A DNA stretch of 64,000 nucleotides from Bradyrhizobium cytisi (GCF_008123515.1 NZ_VSSR01000051.1:1-64000), one strand, 5' to 3'. Shown: positions 33,530 to 43,100, counted from the first letter of the stretch. The notes: generated by a model not told the origin, from the sequence alone. Numbers and translations: made by a program.

Positions 33530-35275
33530 TTACCGCCGGTACCCGCCCGCCCGCGAATAGCCCTGGCGGTTCTGCTGCATCGGGCGGGCGGAGACGCTGG
33601 CGCGGGACTCGCTCGAGGCGGGCGTGGCGAGCTTCAGCTCCTCCAGGAAGATCGGGCGGGCGAAATAATAGCCCTGCGCATAGCGGATCTTGGTCGCGGC
33701 CTGGAGATAGGCGAGCTCCTCGTAGGATTCGAGGCCTTCGGCGATCACCGTCATGCCGAGCGCTTCGCTTAAGGACTCGATCGCGCGCAGAATGCCCTGG
33801 CTGCGCGGGCGCTTATGGATGTCGGTGATGAAGGAGCGGTCGATCTTGATCTCGTCGGCGGTGATGTCGGCCAGCGCCGACAGCGATGAATAGCCGGTGC
33901 CGAAATCGTCGATGGAGATGCCGACCCCAAGCTTGCGGAACATCGGCAGGATTTCGGACTGGAAATGACTCTTGGCGACGAAGGCGTCTTCGGTCACCTC
34001 GATCATGAAGCGTTGGGGAAAACCGGTGTCGTCCAGCGCCTGCGCGAAGGTGCGCATGAACTCGGGATTACCGGCCTGCTTGGCGGCGACGTTGATGCTG
34101 ATGGTCGCTTCCGCGCCAAACATGTCGTTGATCAGGTCGATCGACTTGACGATCTCGGCCAGCACGAGATGAGTCAGCTCGTCGATCAGCCCGAGCTCGG
34201 TCGCCAGATTAATGAATGAGCCCGGCGCCTGGATCACGCCCTCGTCGTCGCGCAGGCGCACCAGGGCCTCGATACCCATCACCGCTTGCGTGCGGATGTC
34301 GACCTTGGACTGGAACGCGCAGCAGAAGCGCTTTTCGAGAATGGCGAGCCGCAGCGACTGCTCGATCTTCATCCGCGCCAGGGCCTCGCGCTCCATGCCG
34401 GCATCGAAGAAGGCGGCGGATCCCTTGCCGTTGTTCTTGATGCGGTACATCGCGATGTCCGCGTTCTGGCGCAGGGTTTCGAAGCTGCGGCCATGATCGG
34501 GATGGAGGCTGACGCCGACGGAGGTGGAGACGAACACTTCCGAATTGTCGATAAAGAACGGCGCGGTCAGGCGCTCCAATGTCGCGTTCAGGAATTCGGC
34601 GACTTCGTCCTGGCTCTGGATCGGCGAGAGCAGCAGCAGGAATTCGTCGCCCGAGATGCGCGACAGCACGTCGGATTCGCGCAAGTCGCGGCCGAGCCGC
34701 TTCGACAGCTCGACCAGCAGCGCGTCGCCAACGGCGTGACCGTAATAGTCGTTGATGTGCTTGAAATTGTCGACGTCGAGGAAGGCCAGGGCGAAGCGCT
34801 CACCGGCGCGATCCTGCGCGAGCAGGCTGTTGGCACGATGCTCGATCACGCGGCGCGAGGGCAGGCCGGTCAGCTCGTCGAAATAGGCCGAGCGAAACAG
34901 CTGGTCCTCGAAATTCTTCTGCTCGGTGATGTCGGCGGAGGACGAGATCAAGAGCTCGCGGCCGGCGAGCTGGACCGGCCGATGGGTGGTCAGCAGCACC
35001 TGGCGCGCGGCGCCGTCCTGGAGCGCTTCTTCGGAGGTGACCGGCTGCCCGGCCCTCAGTGCGCGCTCGCAGGCCGCGCGGCGCTGTGCGAGATCAGGCG
35101 ACGGACGACTGCCGTCCATGCCGAGCTGGGCGGCCGCGACATCGTTAACCAGGAGAAGCTTGCCTTGCGCGTCCTGCACGGTCAGGCCGGCAGGCAGCAT
35201 TCTAACGATTTCCTTGAGAAATCCGAGTTCGGCTTCACTCGCGCCGTTATATGCATTGTCGTTCATAGAAGTCAT
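33530..35275 (-). CDS. PAS-GGDEF-EAL protein with degenerate cyclase site
   Basis: A 581-residue cytoplasmic protein: PAS (about 15-120), GGDEF-like (about 125-290) and EAL (about 305-555). The cyclase motif reads SGDEF instead of GGDEF (about residue 207), so GTP turnover is doubtful. The EAL domain keeps EALVR, EVTED, DDFGTGYSS, KIDRSF and AEGLES, so phosphodiesterase activity is likely. NVAAKQ replaces the common NVSxxQ. The C-terminus is Ser/Arg-rich. ATG 35275 was chosen; ATG 35266 is an alternative. It is monocistronic, 117 bases upstream of livK in orientation terms but not part of that operon by any visible signal. Confidence 0.88.
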   Translation of the reverse strand: MTSMNDNAYNGASEAELGFLKEIVRMLPAGLTVQDAQGKLLLVNDVAAAQLGMDGSRPSPDLAQRRAACERALRAGQPVTSEEALQDGAARQVLLTTHRPVQLAGRELLISSSADITEQKNFEDQLFRSAYFDELTGLPSRRVIEHRANSLLAQDRAGERFALAFLDVDNFKHINDYYGHAVGDALLVELSKRLGRDLRESDVLSRISGDEFLLLLSPIQSQDEVAEFLNATLERLTAPFFIDNSEVFVSTSVGVSLHPDHGRSFETLRQNADIAMYRIKNNGKGSAAFFDAGMEREALARMKIEQSLRLAILEKRFCCAFQSKVDIRTQAVMGIEALVRLRDDEGVIQAPGSFINLATELGLIDELTHLVLAEIVKSIDLINDMFGAEATISINVAAKQAGNPEFMRTFAQALDDTGFPQRFMIEVTEDAFVAKSHFQSEILPMFRKLGVGISIDDFGTGYSSLSALADITADEIKIDRSFITDIHKRPRSQGILRAIESLSEALGMTVIAEGLESYEELAYLQAATKIRYAQGYYFARPIFLEELKLATPASSESRASVSARPMQQNRQGYSRAGGYRR

Positions 35276-35529
35276 GAATCTTGTTGTTTCAGCGCGCGTT
35301 TGCAATGGACGCGATCATGCGCAGTTCCCTCTTAGGTTTGGTTAAGGGGTCCGCAGAAATACTGGGGTGTTTTGGGAGAAACCTGTGGCGTTGCGAGGTG
35401 CGCCGCCGATCGTCATTAACAGAAGGTCAATGGCGCTTGCGAAAGCGCGAGGGTCTCGCGCTGTTCTCTTTCGTTTGGACAGATGCAAGCCGTCGTCGAC
35501 ACCTCTGCCGTAGGGAGAGGTGATCCTCA

Positions 35530-36495
35530 TCACTCGTTCTTGGGAATGCGACATTGCATGATGCAATGCAGCCCGGTCTTCAAGTACGAGACCTCGGTCT
35601 TGCCGTCGAAGGCGGAGAGCGCTGACTTCAAGAGGTTGGTGCCGAAGCCGGGCTCCGAGATTTTGTCGATGCTTGGACCCCCGGTTTCGTCCCACGTGAC
35701 GGTCAGGCGATCGTCACTGACGGTCCATGACACCTGCAGCAATCCGCGTGGTGAGGAGAACGCGCCGTATTTTCCGGCGTTGGTGGCGAGTTCGTGAAAC
35801 ATCAGTGACAGCGTCACCGCAAGCTTCGGCGCCAGGAACAGCCGGTCGCCGTTGAGCGTGAAGCGGACGTGGCCGTAAGGGCCGAGCTCGGAAATCAGGA
35901 GGTCGCGGATGTCGCAGCCGGCCTTGTCGATCCGCGAGATCAGGTCGTCGGTCGCGGCTAGCGACCGCAGCCGCGGGTCGATCCGGGCCCAGACCTGCGG
36001 CTGGTCGTGCAGCACCTGGTGCAGCACGGCGTGCACCGTCGACAGCTTGTTCTTCAGCCGGTGCTGGAGCTCGTCGACCAGGATCTTGCGATAGTCCTCC
36101 TCCTCGATCAGGCGCCTGGAGATCCGGCGCTGCTCCGCCAGCATCGTGCGATAGTGCTCGACGCCCCAGATGGTCAGCGCGGAGACGCCCCAATAGAGTG
36201 TCAGCAGGGCGAACCGCGCGCGATCGGCAAACGCATCGCCGAAATTCACGACGACGCCGAGCACGCCGCCGACCAGCGCCGTCACCACGCCGATCCGAAT
36301 GCCTCCGAAGGCGGCGGCAAAGAACACGGCCGGAAAGTACGGGGTGAAGTAGACGTCGGGTCGGACATGCGCGAGGCCCCAGCGTGCCAAGGTCGCAACC
36401 AGCAGGCAGGCCACCGCGAACGCAATGCTCAGGCCGAGCGACGGCGGTGCCACGCCTTGCCAGCCCTTGCGGAATTCGGCGATCAGCTTCCCCAT
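35530..36495 (-). CDS. HWE/HisKA_2-type sensor histidine kinase
   Basis: A 321-residue membrane sensor kinase. Residues about 18-115 hold three to four hydrophobic segments with the DUF4118-like sequence PDVYFTPYFPAVFFAAAFGG. The phosphoacceptor block DELQHRLKNKLSTVHAVL carries H145. The ATPase N-box is FHELATNAGKYGAF (H234, E235, N239), the hallmark of the HWE/HisKA_2 group, with the usual C-terminal GFGTNLLKSAL. No response regulator is adjacent, so it is an orphan. Relatives sense light, redox or stress, but no chromophore site is visible. A CACCTCT/AGAGGTG hairpin lies just downstream (about 35499-35522). Confidence 0.85.
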   Translation of the reverse strand: MGKLIAEFRKGWQGVAPPSLGLSIAFAVACLLVATLARWGLAHVRPDVYFTPYFPAVFFAAAFGGIRIGVVTALVGGVLGVVVNFGDAFADRARFALLTLYWGVSALTIWGVEHYRTMLAEQRRISRRLIEEEDYRKILVDELQHRLKNKLSTVHAVLHQVLHDQPQVWARIDPRLRSLAATDDLISRIDKAGCDIRDLLISELGPYGHVRFTLNGDRLFLAPKLAVTLSLMFHELATNAGKYGAFSSPRGLLQVSWTVSDDRLTVTWDETGGPSIDKISEPGFGTNLLKSALSAFDGKTEVSYLKTGLHCIMQCRIPKNE

Positions 36496-36689
36496 GCGCA
36501 GCCCGGTTGCGATAGAAGTCCGAAAATCGAGAGACGGGGCATGATGTTACGCATCTCGCATGCGCAAGCAAAGCTTGGCTTGTCGGGAGCCGGCAGGAAT
36601 AGTGATTGTTGCGGCGCCGATTGTCGTCGTGACGTCATCGATCGGTGTCCGCCATTTGGCTTCAAATCATTCGAAAACAGGGACATTCC

Positions 36690-36899
36690 ATGGGCAGGCT
36701 CGACGGCAAGGTTGCGGTGATCACGGGTGCGACGAGCGGGATCGGATTGCGTACCGCGGAAGTCTTCGTTGCCGAAGGTGCCAAAATTGTGATCGCGGGC
36801 CGCCGTATACCGGAAGGCGAGGCGCTGGCGAAGCAGCTCGGCGCTTCCTGCGTTTGTGCCAGACGGATGTGACCGTCGAAGTGCAGATGCAGGCGCTTC
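36690..36899 (+). pseudogene. Truncated, frameshifted short-chain dehydrogenase fragment
   Basis: Only the first third of an SDR remains. MGRLDGKVAVITGATSGIGL shows the intact TGxxxGIG nucleotide-binding motif and is followed by AGRRIPEGEALAKQLGAS. The frame then closes at about 36872 (CVCARRM), while the expected continuation (CQTDVTVEVQMQAL) runs in another frame to about 36899, indicating a base deletion near 36855. The reading then meets a palindromic repeat starting at 36902, and no SDR catalytic YxxxK segment follows. It is a decayed gene. Confidence 0.8.
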
Positions 36900-36901
36900 G
36901 C

Positions 36902-36998
36902 AGGGTGGGCAAAGGCGCTCTCTTCGCGCGCCGTGCCCACCATCGATGTTCAAATGTGGGGAGGTATGGCGGGCACGCTTACGCTTTGCCCACCCTAC
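36902..36998. repeat. Inverted repeat of the AGGGTGGGCAAAG family, copy 1
   Basis: Begins AGGGTGGGCAAAGG and ends CTTTGCCCACCCTACG, with inner arms CGTGCCCACC and GGCGGGCACG. The same element is at 48068-48164. It directly truncates the SDR fragment. Confidence 0.75.
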
Positions 36999-37012
36999 GA
37001 GGCCGGGTTTCC

Positions 37013-37127
37013 GTCATTGCGAGGAGCTCGCGACAAAATTGCGTAGCAATTTTGCGCTGATGCGACGAAGCAATCCAGAATCCCTTTGCGGAAAGATTCT
37101 GGATCGCTTCGCTTCGCTCGCAACGAC
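37013..37127. repeat. Inverted repeat of the GTCATTGCGAGGAGC family
   Basis: Begins GTCATTGCGAGGAGCTCGCG and ends CGCTTCGCTCGCAACGAC, with inner complementary parts AATCCAGAATC/GATTCTGGATC. There are internal small hairpins (AAATTGCGTAGCAATTT). It lies between the SDR fragment and the P450 3' end. Confidence 0.75.
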
Positions 37128-37135
37128 GGCCGTGG

Positions 37136-38512
37136 CTAAACCGCCTTCACCCGTACCCTTAACCCATCCTTTGGCTTCGGGATCGGCCACATCTGCCAGT
37201 CCGGCTTGTAGCCGGGCTCCAGCGACACCTCGATGTTCTGCAGGAAGTGCCGGGCAAAGCATTTCGCCTGCATGTAGGCGAAGTGCAGGCCCAGGCACAT
37301 ATGTGCGCCGCCGCCGAACGGCACCCAGGCGAAGCGGTGACGGTTGCGCTGGGCTTCCTCGGTGAAGCGGAGGGGATCGAACCGATCCGGCTCCGGCCAG
37401 ATGTCCTTCATATGGTGCGTAAAGAGCGGATTGACGCCGACCGCGGTGCCGGCGGGGATGGTGTAGCCCTTGAAGGTGAAATCGCGCATCGCGCGGCGCG
37501 GCATCGAGGGCACCGGCGGCTTGATCCGCAGCGCTTCCTTGAAGGCCATCTCCGTCAACGGCATCTTTTCGAGATCATCGAAGCTGCTCGGCGCCCCCGG
37601 AGAGAGCCCGAGCGCGAGAACTTCCGCGCGCAGCCTGCTCTGCCAGTCCGGATTGGCAGCGAGCTCGCCGATAAAGGACGTCAGCGAGGATGTCAGCGTG
37701 TCGTGCGCCGCCATCATCAGGAAGCTCATGTGGTCGATGACGTCCTGGTCGGACAAGAGCGCGCCGTCCTCATGGGTGGCGCGGCAGAGCTGCGAGAACA
37801 GATCGTCGCCGCCGTGATTGCCGCGGCGCAGCGGGATCTGCTCGCGGAAATAGGCGATGATACGTTTGCGCCCCCTCACGCCGGCCGCCATCTGCGTGCC
37901 GGGCAGGGGACGGCGGATCGGGGCGACCGCAGCGGCGACCATATCGACGAAGGCGCGGTTGATCTCGTCGACCTCGGGCCCGATGCCGGCGCCGAGAAAG
38001 GACGTCGCGGCCAGATCCAGCGTGAGCTGCTTCATCGCCGGATAAAGCTGGATCTCGCCCGGATTTGCCTTCCACTGCGCCACCCGTGCCGAAATGCCGC
38101 GGTCGAGATCGCTGAGATAGGACTTCATCGGCCCGGACTTGAAGGCGACCGAGAGCGCTTTGCGATGCAGCCGGTGCTCGTCGAAATCCAGCAGCATCAA
38201 TCCGCGCGGAAACAACAGGCCGAGCACCTTGCTCCAGCCATGGGTCGACGAAAACAGCTTTTGCTGGTCGAACAGCACCAGCTCGTTCGCTTCCGGGCCG
38301 AGCAGCACGATGTTGGTTTCGCCGAAAATGTGGGTGCGATAGACGAGCCCGTATTTGGCGCCGTTCCGCTCGATATGTCCCTTGGGGTCGGCGAGCACCT
38401 TGAAGGTCATGCCGACGATCGGCCAGCCTTCGTCGCCGGGGATATGCGTCAGCTCGTTGCGCCTGGGTGCGGTGTACCCAAGTGCAGGCGAGGCCACATT
38501 CTGCATCGACAT
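37136..38512 (-). CDS. Cytochrome P450
   Basis: Haem-thiolate monooxygenase of 458 residues, soluble (no N-terminal anchor). The haem-binding loop FGGGAHMC places the axial Cys at 406; the I-helix oxygen-activation motif is AAHDT (268-272); the K-helix ExxR is EALR (326-329). All are intact. The sequence style FGGGAHMCLGLHFA resembles CYP120/CYP51-like soluble bacterial P450s, but I cannot name the subfamily. ATG 38512 follows CCGGAGC. It lies downstream of a luciferase-like monooxygenase gene in the same direction (135 bases apart), so they may be co-transcribed. No ferredoxin or reductase gene is nearby. The substrate is unknown. Confidence 0.92.
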   Translation of the reverse strand: MSMQNVASPALGYTAPRRNELTHIPGDEGWPIVGMTFKVLADPKGHIERNGAKYGLVYRTHIFGETNIVLLGPEANELVLFDQQKLFSSTHGWSKVLGLLFPRGLMLLDFDEHRLHRKALSVAFKSGPMKSYLSDLDRGISARVAQWKANPGEIQLYPAMKQLTLDLAATSFLGAGIGPEVDEINRAFVDMVAAAVAPIRRPLPGTQMAAGVRGRKRIIAYFREQIPLRRGNHGGDDLFSQLCRATHEDGALLSDQDVIDHMSFLMMAAHDTLTSSLTSFIGELAANPDWQSRLRAEVLALGLSPGAPSSFDDLEKMPLTEMAFKEALRIKPPVPSMPRRAMRDFTFKGYTIPAGTAVGVNPLFTHHMKDIWPEPDRFDPLRFTEEAQRNRHRFAWVPFGGGAHMCLGLHFAYMQAKCFARHFLQNIEVSLEPGYKPDWQMWPIPKPKDGLRVRVKAV

Positions 38513-38647
38513 GACGAATGCTCCGGTTGACCGACAGGAATCGCGCGACCGCGGCAATCATACGGCCCGCGCCGAGCTGACCAGGTCAGCATAGCACAGG
38601 CCGGGATGTCCTGCTTGTGAACGTCGTTGCGCGCGTAACGCCGAAAG

Positions 38648-39883
38648 CTACCGCTTGGCCGCTTCCTTCTGCAGATCCGGCGCGTTGACGGCGGGAATGG
38701 CAACGCGACCGGGACCGGTCACCTTCAGCGCCTCGGCGGCTTTCTCGTTCTGCATGATCTTGGCCATCACGGCCTGACCGGCGCGCTCGAAGATCGCGCG
38801 GTTCTCGATCACGAATTTTTGCGACCTGCGCAGGCCGTCGATGTAGCCGTTGATCTCCGGCACGACATAGCGCGCCACCATATCCCAGCTCCGGCGCGTG
38901 GCGTCCGGATTGGCCCAGTCGTGCACGAAGCCGATGATGGCGCCGACGCCGCCGGACACTTCCATCACGTTCTTGATGGTTTTGACGAGATCGTCGGGGG
39001 TGCCGATGGTGGACGCCGCGCCTTCGACGAAGGCGGTCTTGTCCACGGCCTCGTCGGGCGAGGCGAACGCGGTGAGGCCCGGCCGCTGCAGCGTGCCGAC
39101 ATTGTACTCGTTGTGCCAGCGCATCAGGCCGGCTCCCGCTTCCTTGCGCGCCTGCTCACGGGTTTCGGCGATGTGGAAGGTGAGGAGCACGCGCCAGTCG
39201 GCGCGGTTGACCGTGGTGCCGTGCTTCCTGGCGGCGTCCTCGGCGAACTGCCACTGCTGCTGCAGCGACATCAGGCCCTGCGTCGTCATCGAGCCCAGCG
39301 AGATGATGCCGATGCCGTATTTGCCGGCGAGCGTCATGCCCGACGGCGAGATCTGAGAGGCCACCACGAACGGCATCTCCTCCTGCAGCGGCAGGATCTG
39401 CAGCGCGGCGTCGTTCATGGTGAACCAGTCGCTCTTCGCGGTGACGCGCTCGCCGTTGAACAGCCGGCGGATCACGGCGATCGCCTCGTCCTGGCGGTCG
39501 CGCTGCGTCATCGGGTCGATGCCGAGCGTGTGCGCGTCCGACGCCAGCGCGCCGGGGCCGGAGCCGAAGATGGCGCGGCCGCCGGTCATGTGGTCGAGCT
39601 GCACCATGCGCTGGGCCACGTTGAAGGGATGGTGATAGGGCAGCGACACCACGCCGGTGCCGAGCTTGATCCGCTTGGTGCGTTCGCCGGCCGCGGCCAG
39701 AAACATCTCGGGCGAGGCGATCATCTCCCAGCCGGAGGAGTGATGCTCGCCGCACCAGAACTCGTCATAGCCGAGCGCGTCGAGCTGCTCGACCAGGTCG
39801 AGATCGCGCCGGAACTGAAGCATCGGATGCTCGCCGATCGGGTGATGCGGGGCAAGAAAGGCTCCGAATTTCAGGCGCGCCAT
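38648..39883 (-). CDS. LLM class flavin-dependent oxidoreductase
   Basis: Luciferase-like monooxygenase, 411 residues, TIM-barrel fold using reduced FMN. Markers are FGAFLAPHHPIGEHPMLQFR at the start, CGEHHSSGWEMIASPEMFLA, and LGTGVVSLPYHHPFNVAQR followed by LDHMTGGRAIFGSGPGAL in the core. Members oxidise alkanes, limonene-like terpenes, nitrilotriacetate and others. The substrate here is unknown. ATG 39883 follows GGAGAGAA; an upstream frame to 40024 is not conserved. A flavin reductase would have to come from elsewhere. The P450 downstream could act in the same pathway (inference only). Confidence 0.9.
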   Translation of the reverse strand: MARLKFGAFLAPHHPIGEHPMLQFRRDLDLVEQLDALGYDEFWCGEHHSSGWEMIASPEMFLAAAGERTKRIKLGTGVVSLPYHHPFNVAQRMVQLDHMTGGRAIFGSGPGALASDAHTLGIDPMTQRDRQDEAIAVIRRLFNGERVTAKSDWFTMNDAALQILPLQEEMPFVVASQISPSGMTLAGKYGIGIISLGSMTTQGLMSLQQQWQFAEDAARKHGTTVNRADWRVLLTFHIAETREQARKEAGAGLMRWHNEYNVGTLQRPGLTAFASPDEAVDKTAFVEGAASTIGTPDDLVKTIKNVMEVSGGVGAIIGFVHDWANPDATRRSWDMVARYVVPEINGYIDGLRRSQKFVIENRAIFERAGQAVMAKIMQNEKAAEALKVTGPGRVAIPAVNAPDLQKEAAKR

Positions 39884-40112
39884 GGCGTTCTCTCCGGCTG
39901 TCATTTTCTGTTTGTTAGGTAGGCGTGAGGCTACGTGGGCGATGCCGCGAACGCAATCGCGCCATGTCCCGTGCAGCGGAATGCAGGCATGCGTTGAGTC
40001 GCTACCGCGGCTGTGTTCGAGCACCTCGAAGTCCTACCTCTGAGGTAATCGCGGGGATGATGCCGATCTGCGAGCATCGGGCGCAGATAAATCCCCGAAA
40101 GCTCGCGCGAAA

Positions 40113-41522
40113 ATGCATCAAGCCGTCACGAAGCCTGTCGATTCGACCCGCCGCTGGTGGGTGCTGGCGATCGTCGTCGCCGCGCAGTTCATGTTCGGCG
40201 TCGACGCCTTCATCGTGAACGTCGCGATTCCCACCATTGCGGTCGACCTGCATGCGACGCCGGCACAGATCGAATCCGTCATCGCGATCTATCTGATCGC
40301 CTATGCCACCCTGGTCGTCACCGGCGGCCGCCTCGGCGACATCCATGGCACGAAGAACGTCTTCCTGGCCGGCGTGCTCGGATTCACCGTGACCTCGCTG
40401 TGGTGCGGGCTGGCGCTTTCCGGCACGGAACTGATCGTCGCCCGGCTGGCGCAGGGCGCGACCGCCGCGCTGATGGTGCCGCAGGTGTTGGCGACGCTGC
40501 ATCTGCTGTTCACGGACGAGTCACGCAGCCGCGCCTTCGGCATCTACGGCATCGTGCTCGGGCTTGCCGGCGCCGCGGGCTTTTTGCTCGGTGGCCTGCT
40601 GGTGACGATCGATCCTGCGCATACCGGCTGGCGCTCGGTGTTCTTCGTCAACGTGCCCTGCGGCCTCGTCATCGCCGCGGCCGCATGGCGCATCATGCCG
40701 TCGGCGCCGCGTCGGGCCGGCACCAGCCTCGACATCAAGGGCAGCGTGGTGCTGTTTGCAGGGCTGCTGTGCCTGATCGGCCCGCTGCTGTTTGGTCACG
40801 ATGTCGGCTGGGCGCCGTGGCTGTGGGCGGTGATGCTGGGCGGCGGTGCGATCCTCGCAGGATTCCTCAAGCTCGAGCACGTTGTTGCGCGCGCGGGCAT
40901 GCCGCTGATTGATCTGACGCTGCTGGCGGACGCCGCTTTCCTGCGCGGGCTCGGTGCGGCCCTCTTTTTCTTCGTCGCCAATCTCTCGTTCTATCTGGTG
41001 ATGACGCTGTTCATGCAGCGCGGCCTGAAGATTCCGCCGCTCGCCGCCGGCCTTGCCTTCGTTCCGCTCGCGCTCGCTTTCGTGGTGGCCTCGCGCCACA
41101 GCGGCGCGCGCGCAAGGCATCGCGGCACCAAAGTGCTGATCGAAGGCTGCGCACTGCAGATCGCGGGTCTCGCCGCGCTCGCGGCTCTCGCTGGCTTGAT
41201 CGACGCGCCGGCACCGATCGCGCTCGCGCTCATCATGATCGTCTTCGGCTACGGCCAGGGGCTGGTGATGGCGCCGCTCTCGGGCGCGGTGCTCTCGACA
41301 GTCAAACCCGTCGCGGCCGGCGCGGCGTCGGGCATGTACGGCACCATTGCGCAGATCGGAAATGCGGCCGGAGTGGCCGCAATCGGCGCAGTGTTCTTCG
41401 CGGTCGAGGCGTTGCAATCACCGCGCGCAGGTTTTCTCGCCTCACTCGCGCTGTTCGCGGCGTTAATCATGATCTGCGCCGCATTCCTGACGTGGATGCG
41501 CCGCGCATCTGCACGAAGTTGA
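40113..41522 (+). CDS. MFS transporter, DHA2 (14-segment) type
   Basis: Proton-driven exporter-like protein of 469 residues with about 14 hydrophobic segments. GGRLGDIHGTKNVFLAGVLG is the MFS motif A loop, QGATAALMVPQVLATLHLLF the motif C region typical of drug antiporters, and FFVNVPCGLVIAAAAWRIM the DHA2 segment 5-6 block. Family members export dyes, antibiotics and other toxic compounds. The substrate is unknown. No TetR regulator is adjacent. ATG 40113 has only a weak ribosome-binding site. It is divergent from the luciferase-like gene (230 bases apart). Confidence 0.88.
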   Translation: MHQAVTKPVDSTRRWWVLAIVVAAQFMFGVDAFIVNVAIPTIAVDLHATPAQIESVIAIYLIAYATLVVTGGRLGDIHGTKNVFLAGVLGFTVTSLWCGLALSGTELIVARLAQGATAALMVPQVLATLHLLFTDESRSRAFGIYGIVLGLAGAAGFLLGGLLVTIDPAHTGWRSVFFVNVPCGLVIAAAAWRIMPSAPRRAGTSLDIKGSVVLFAGLLCLIGPLLFGHDVGWAPWLWAVMLGGGAILAGFLKLEHVVARAGMPLIDLTLLADAAFLRGLGAALFFFVANLSFYLVMTLFMQRGLKIPPLAAGLAFVPLALAFVVASRHSGARARHRGTKVLIEGCALQIAGLAALAALAGLIDAPAPIALALIMIVFGYGQGLVMAPLSGAVLSTVKPVAAGAASGMYGTIAQIGNAAGVAAIGAVFFAVEALQSPRAGFLASLALFAALIMICAAFLTWMRRASARS

Positions 41523-41673
41523 GGCACTGCGGTTAATACGTGCGGATTCCTGCGGATTTTTGCGGGATTCCGCGTGGTTTCCCTGATGTCGACAGCACAC
41601 GGTCTTTTCATTTTGCACTGCAGCAACTATCTGGTCTGGGTAAACGTTGAAAGACGCCCACCAGGAATTTGCC

Positions 41674-42843
41674 GTGTCGTTAGCCCGTAATGTCGACCTC
41701 TTGAGACATCTGCCAAGGATGGATGGTCTGCGCTTGCCCGACTTTGGCGCGAGCGCCGATGCCTCCAGTCCGTTGGAGGAAGTCACCGGCTTCGGCGACA
41801 ATCCCGGCAGTCTTCGCATGTTCGCGTTCGTGCCGGCGCAATTGCAGAAGCCGCGCGCGCTCGTCGTCGTCCTGCACGGCTGCGGCCAGACGGCAGCGAG
41901 CTACGACCTCGGCGCCGGCTGGTCGACGCTCGCACGTCACTATGGCTTTGCGCTGATGATGCCCGAGCAACAGCGCAGCAACAACGGCAACACCTGCTTC
42001 AACTGGTTCAATCCCGAAGATACCGCGCGGGACAGCGGCGAGGCGCGATCGATCCGCGAGATGATCGCGCATATGGTTCAGGCCCACCGCATCGATCCCA
42101 GGCGCGTCTTCATCACCGGCCTGTCCGCCGGCGGCGGCATGGCCTCGGTGATGCTCGCGACTTATCCGGAGGTGTTCTCTGCCGGCGCGATCATCGCAGG
42201 CCTTCCCTACGGCATCGCGTCGAATCTGCGCGAGGCGCTGGACGGCATGTTTCATTCCCCGGCGCGGCCCGAGCGTGAGCTCGGCGATTTCGTGCGGCGG
42301 GCTTCCAATCATCGCGGGCCCTGGCCGAAGATTTCGGTGTGGCACGGCAGCGCCGACCGCACCGTCAATCCCGGCAATGCCAACGAGATCGTCAAGCAGT
42401 GGCTCGATTTGCACGATCTGCCGATGACGCCGATGGCCGAGACCAATGTCGACGGCTACCCGCGCCAGGCCTGGTGGAATAAGGACGGCGAGACGCTGGT
42501 CGAATCCTATGCCATCACCGGCATGGCCCACGGCACCCCGCTGGGGCTCGCCGATAACGACCAGCGCTACGGCGTCGAAGGCGCGTTCCTGATCGAGGCC
42601 GGCATTTCATCGTCCTATCACATCGCGAAGTTCTTTGGTCTGACCGGATGGATTCCGGATGCGGCCAGGAAGACGGCGGAGGCAAAGCCAGCGCCCGCGC
42701 GCTCGCCCGCCCCGCATCTCGCCCGCTCGATCCGCGCCGCGGTCGCCGACGAACAGGCCGAGCCGAAGCGCGAGGAATCCCGCGGCTTCGATCTCGGCCA
42801 GATCATCACGCGCGCGCTGACCGCTGCCGGCCTGATGAAGTAG
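41674..42843 (+). CDS. Extracellular PHB-depolymerase-family esterase
   Basis: Alpha/beta-hydrolase of the Esterase_phb family, about 389 residues. The oxyanion block is LHGCGQTAASYD (about 67-78), the nucleophile elbow GLSAGG places Ser151, and the later part holds WHGSADRTVNPGNA (Asp) and GMAHGTPLG (His), giving a complete triad. The C-terminal 60 residues are Ala/Pro/Arg-rich. No clear signal peptide is seen, so the role in PHB degradation is uncertain; acetylxylan-esterase-like or feruloyl-esterase activity is also possible. GTG 41674 follows AGGA; TTG 41647 and ATG 41719 are alternatives. Confidence 0.83.
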   Translation: MSLARNVDLLRHLPRMDGLRLPDFGASADASSPLEEVTGFGDNPGSLRMFAFVPAQLQKPRALVVVLHGCGQTAASYDLGAGWSTLARHYGFALMMPEQQRSNNGNTCFNWFNPEDTARDSGEARSIREMIAHMVQAHRIDPRRVFITGLSAGGGMASVMLATYPEVFSAGAIIAGLPYGIASNLREALDGMFHSPARPERELGDFVRRASNHRGPWPKISVWHGSADRTVNPGNANEIVKQWLDLHDLPMTPMAETNVDGYPRQAWWNKDGETLVESYAITGMAHGTPLGLADNDQRYGVEGAFLIEAGISSSYHIAKFFGLTGWIPDAARKTAEAKPAPARSPAPHLARSIRAAVADEQAEPKREESRGFDLGQIITRALTAAGLMK

Positions 42844-42853
42844 TCCCGACCCC

Positions 42854-43017
42854 AACTGTCGTCCCGGACAAGCGCGCCTGAAGCGCGCGCCGATCCGGGA
42901 CCCATAACCACAGGACAAAGTTGGGCGCGAAGTGGCAACTCCGAGTCCCCGTAACCACGGCTTCCTGTGGTTATGGGTCCCGGATCTGCGCTTACGCTTG
43001 TCCGGGACGACAGCTGG
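42854..43017. repeat. Large inverted repeat of the GTCGTCCCGGACAAGCG family
   Basis: The left arm from AACTGTCGTCCCGGACAAGC to CCATAACCACAGGA (42854-42914) pairs with TCCTGTGGTTATGGGTCCCG to GTCCGGGACGACAGCTGGG (42963-43017). Together with the degraded repeat below, it fills the 302-base gap between the esterase and the hydrolase; no gene is seen there. A related copy is at 47931-48064. Confidence 0.8.
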
Positions 43018-43100
43018 GTTTGTGGCGACGCTCTCGCGTCGATCTCGACCAAATCTACCCCGTGTGATCGATCATCTCGATCGGCGTTGCCGTCACGTCA

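Noticed and set aside
36902..37127. Insertion sequence at the end of the SDR fragment
   Set aside because: No transposase frame, no terminal repeats with target duplication; the DNA is two short palindromic repeats.
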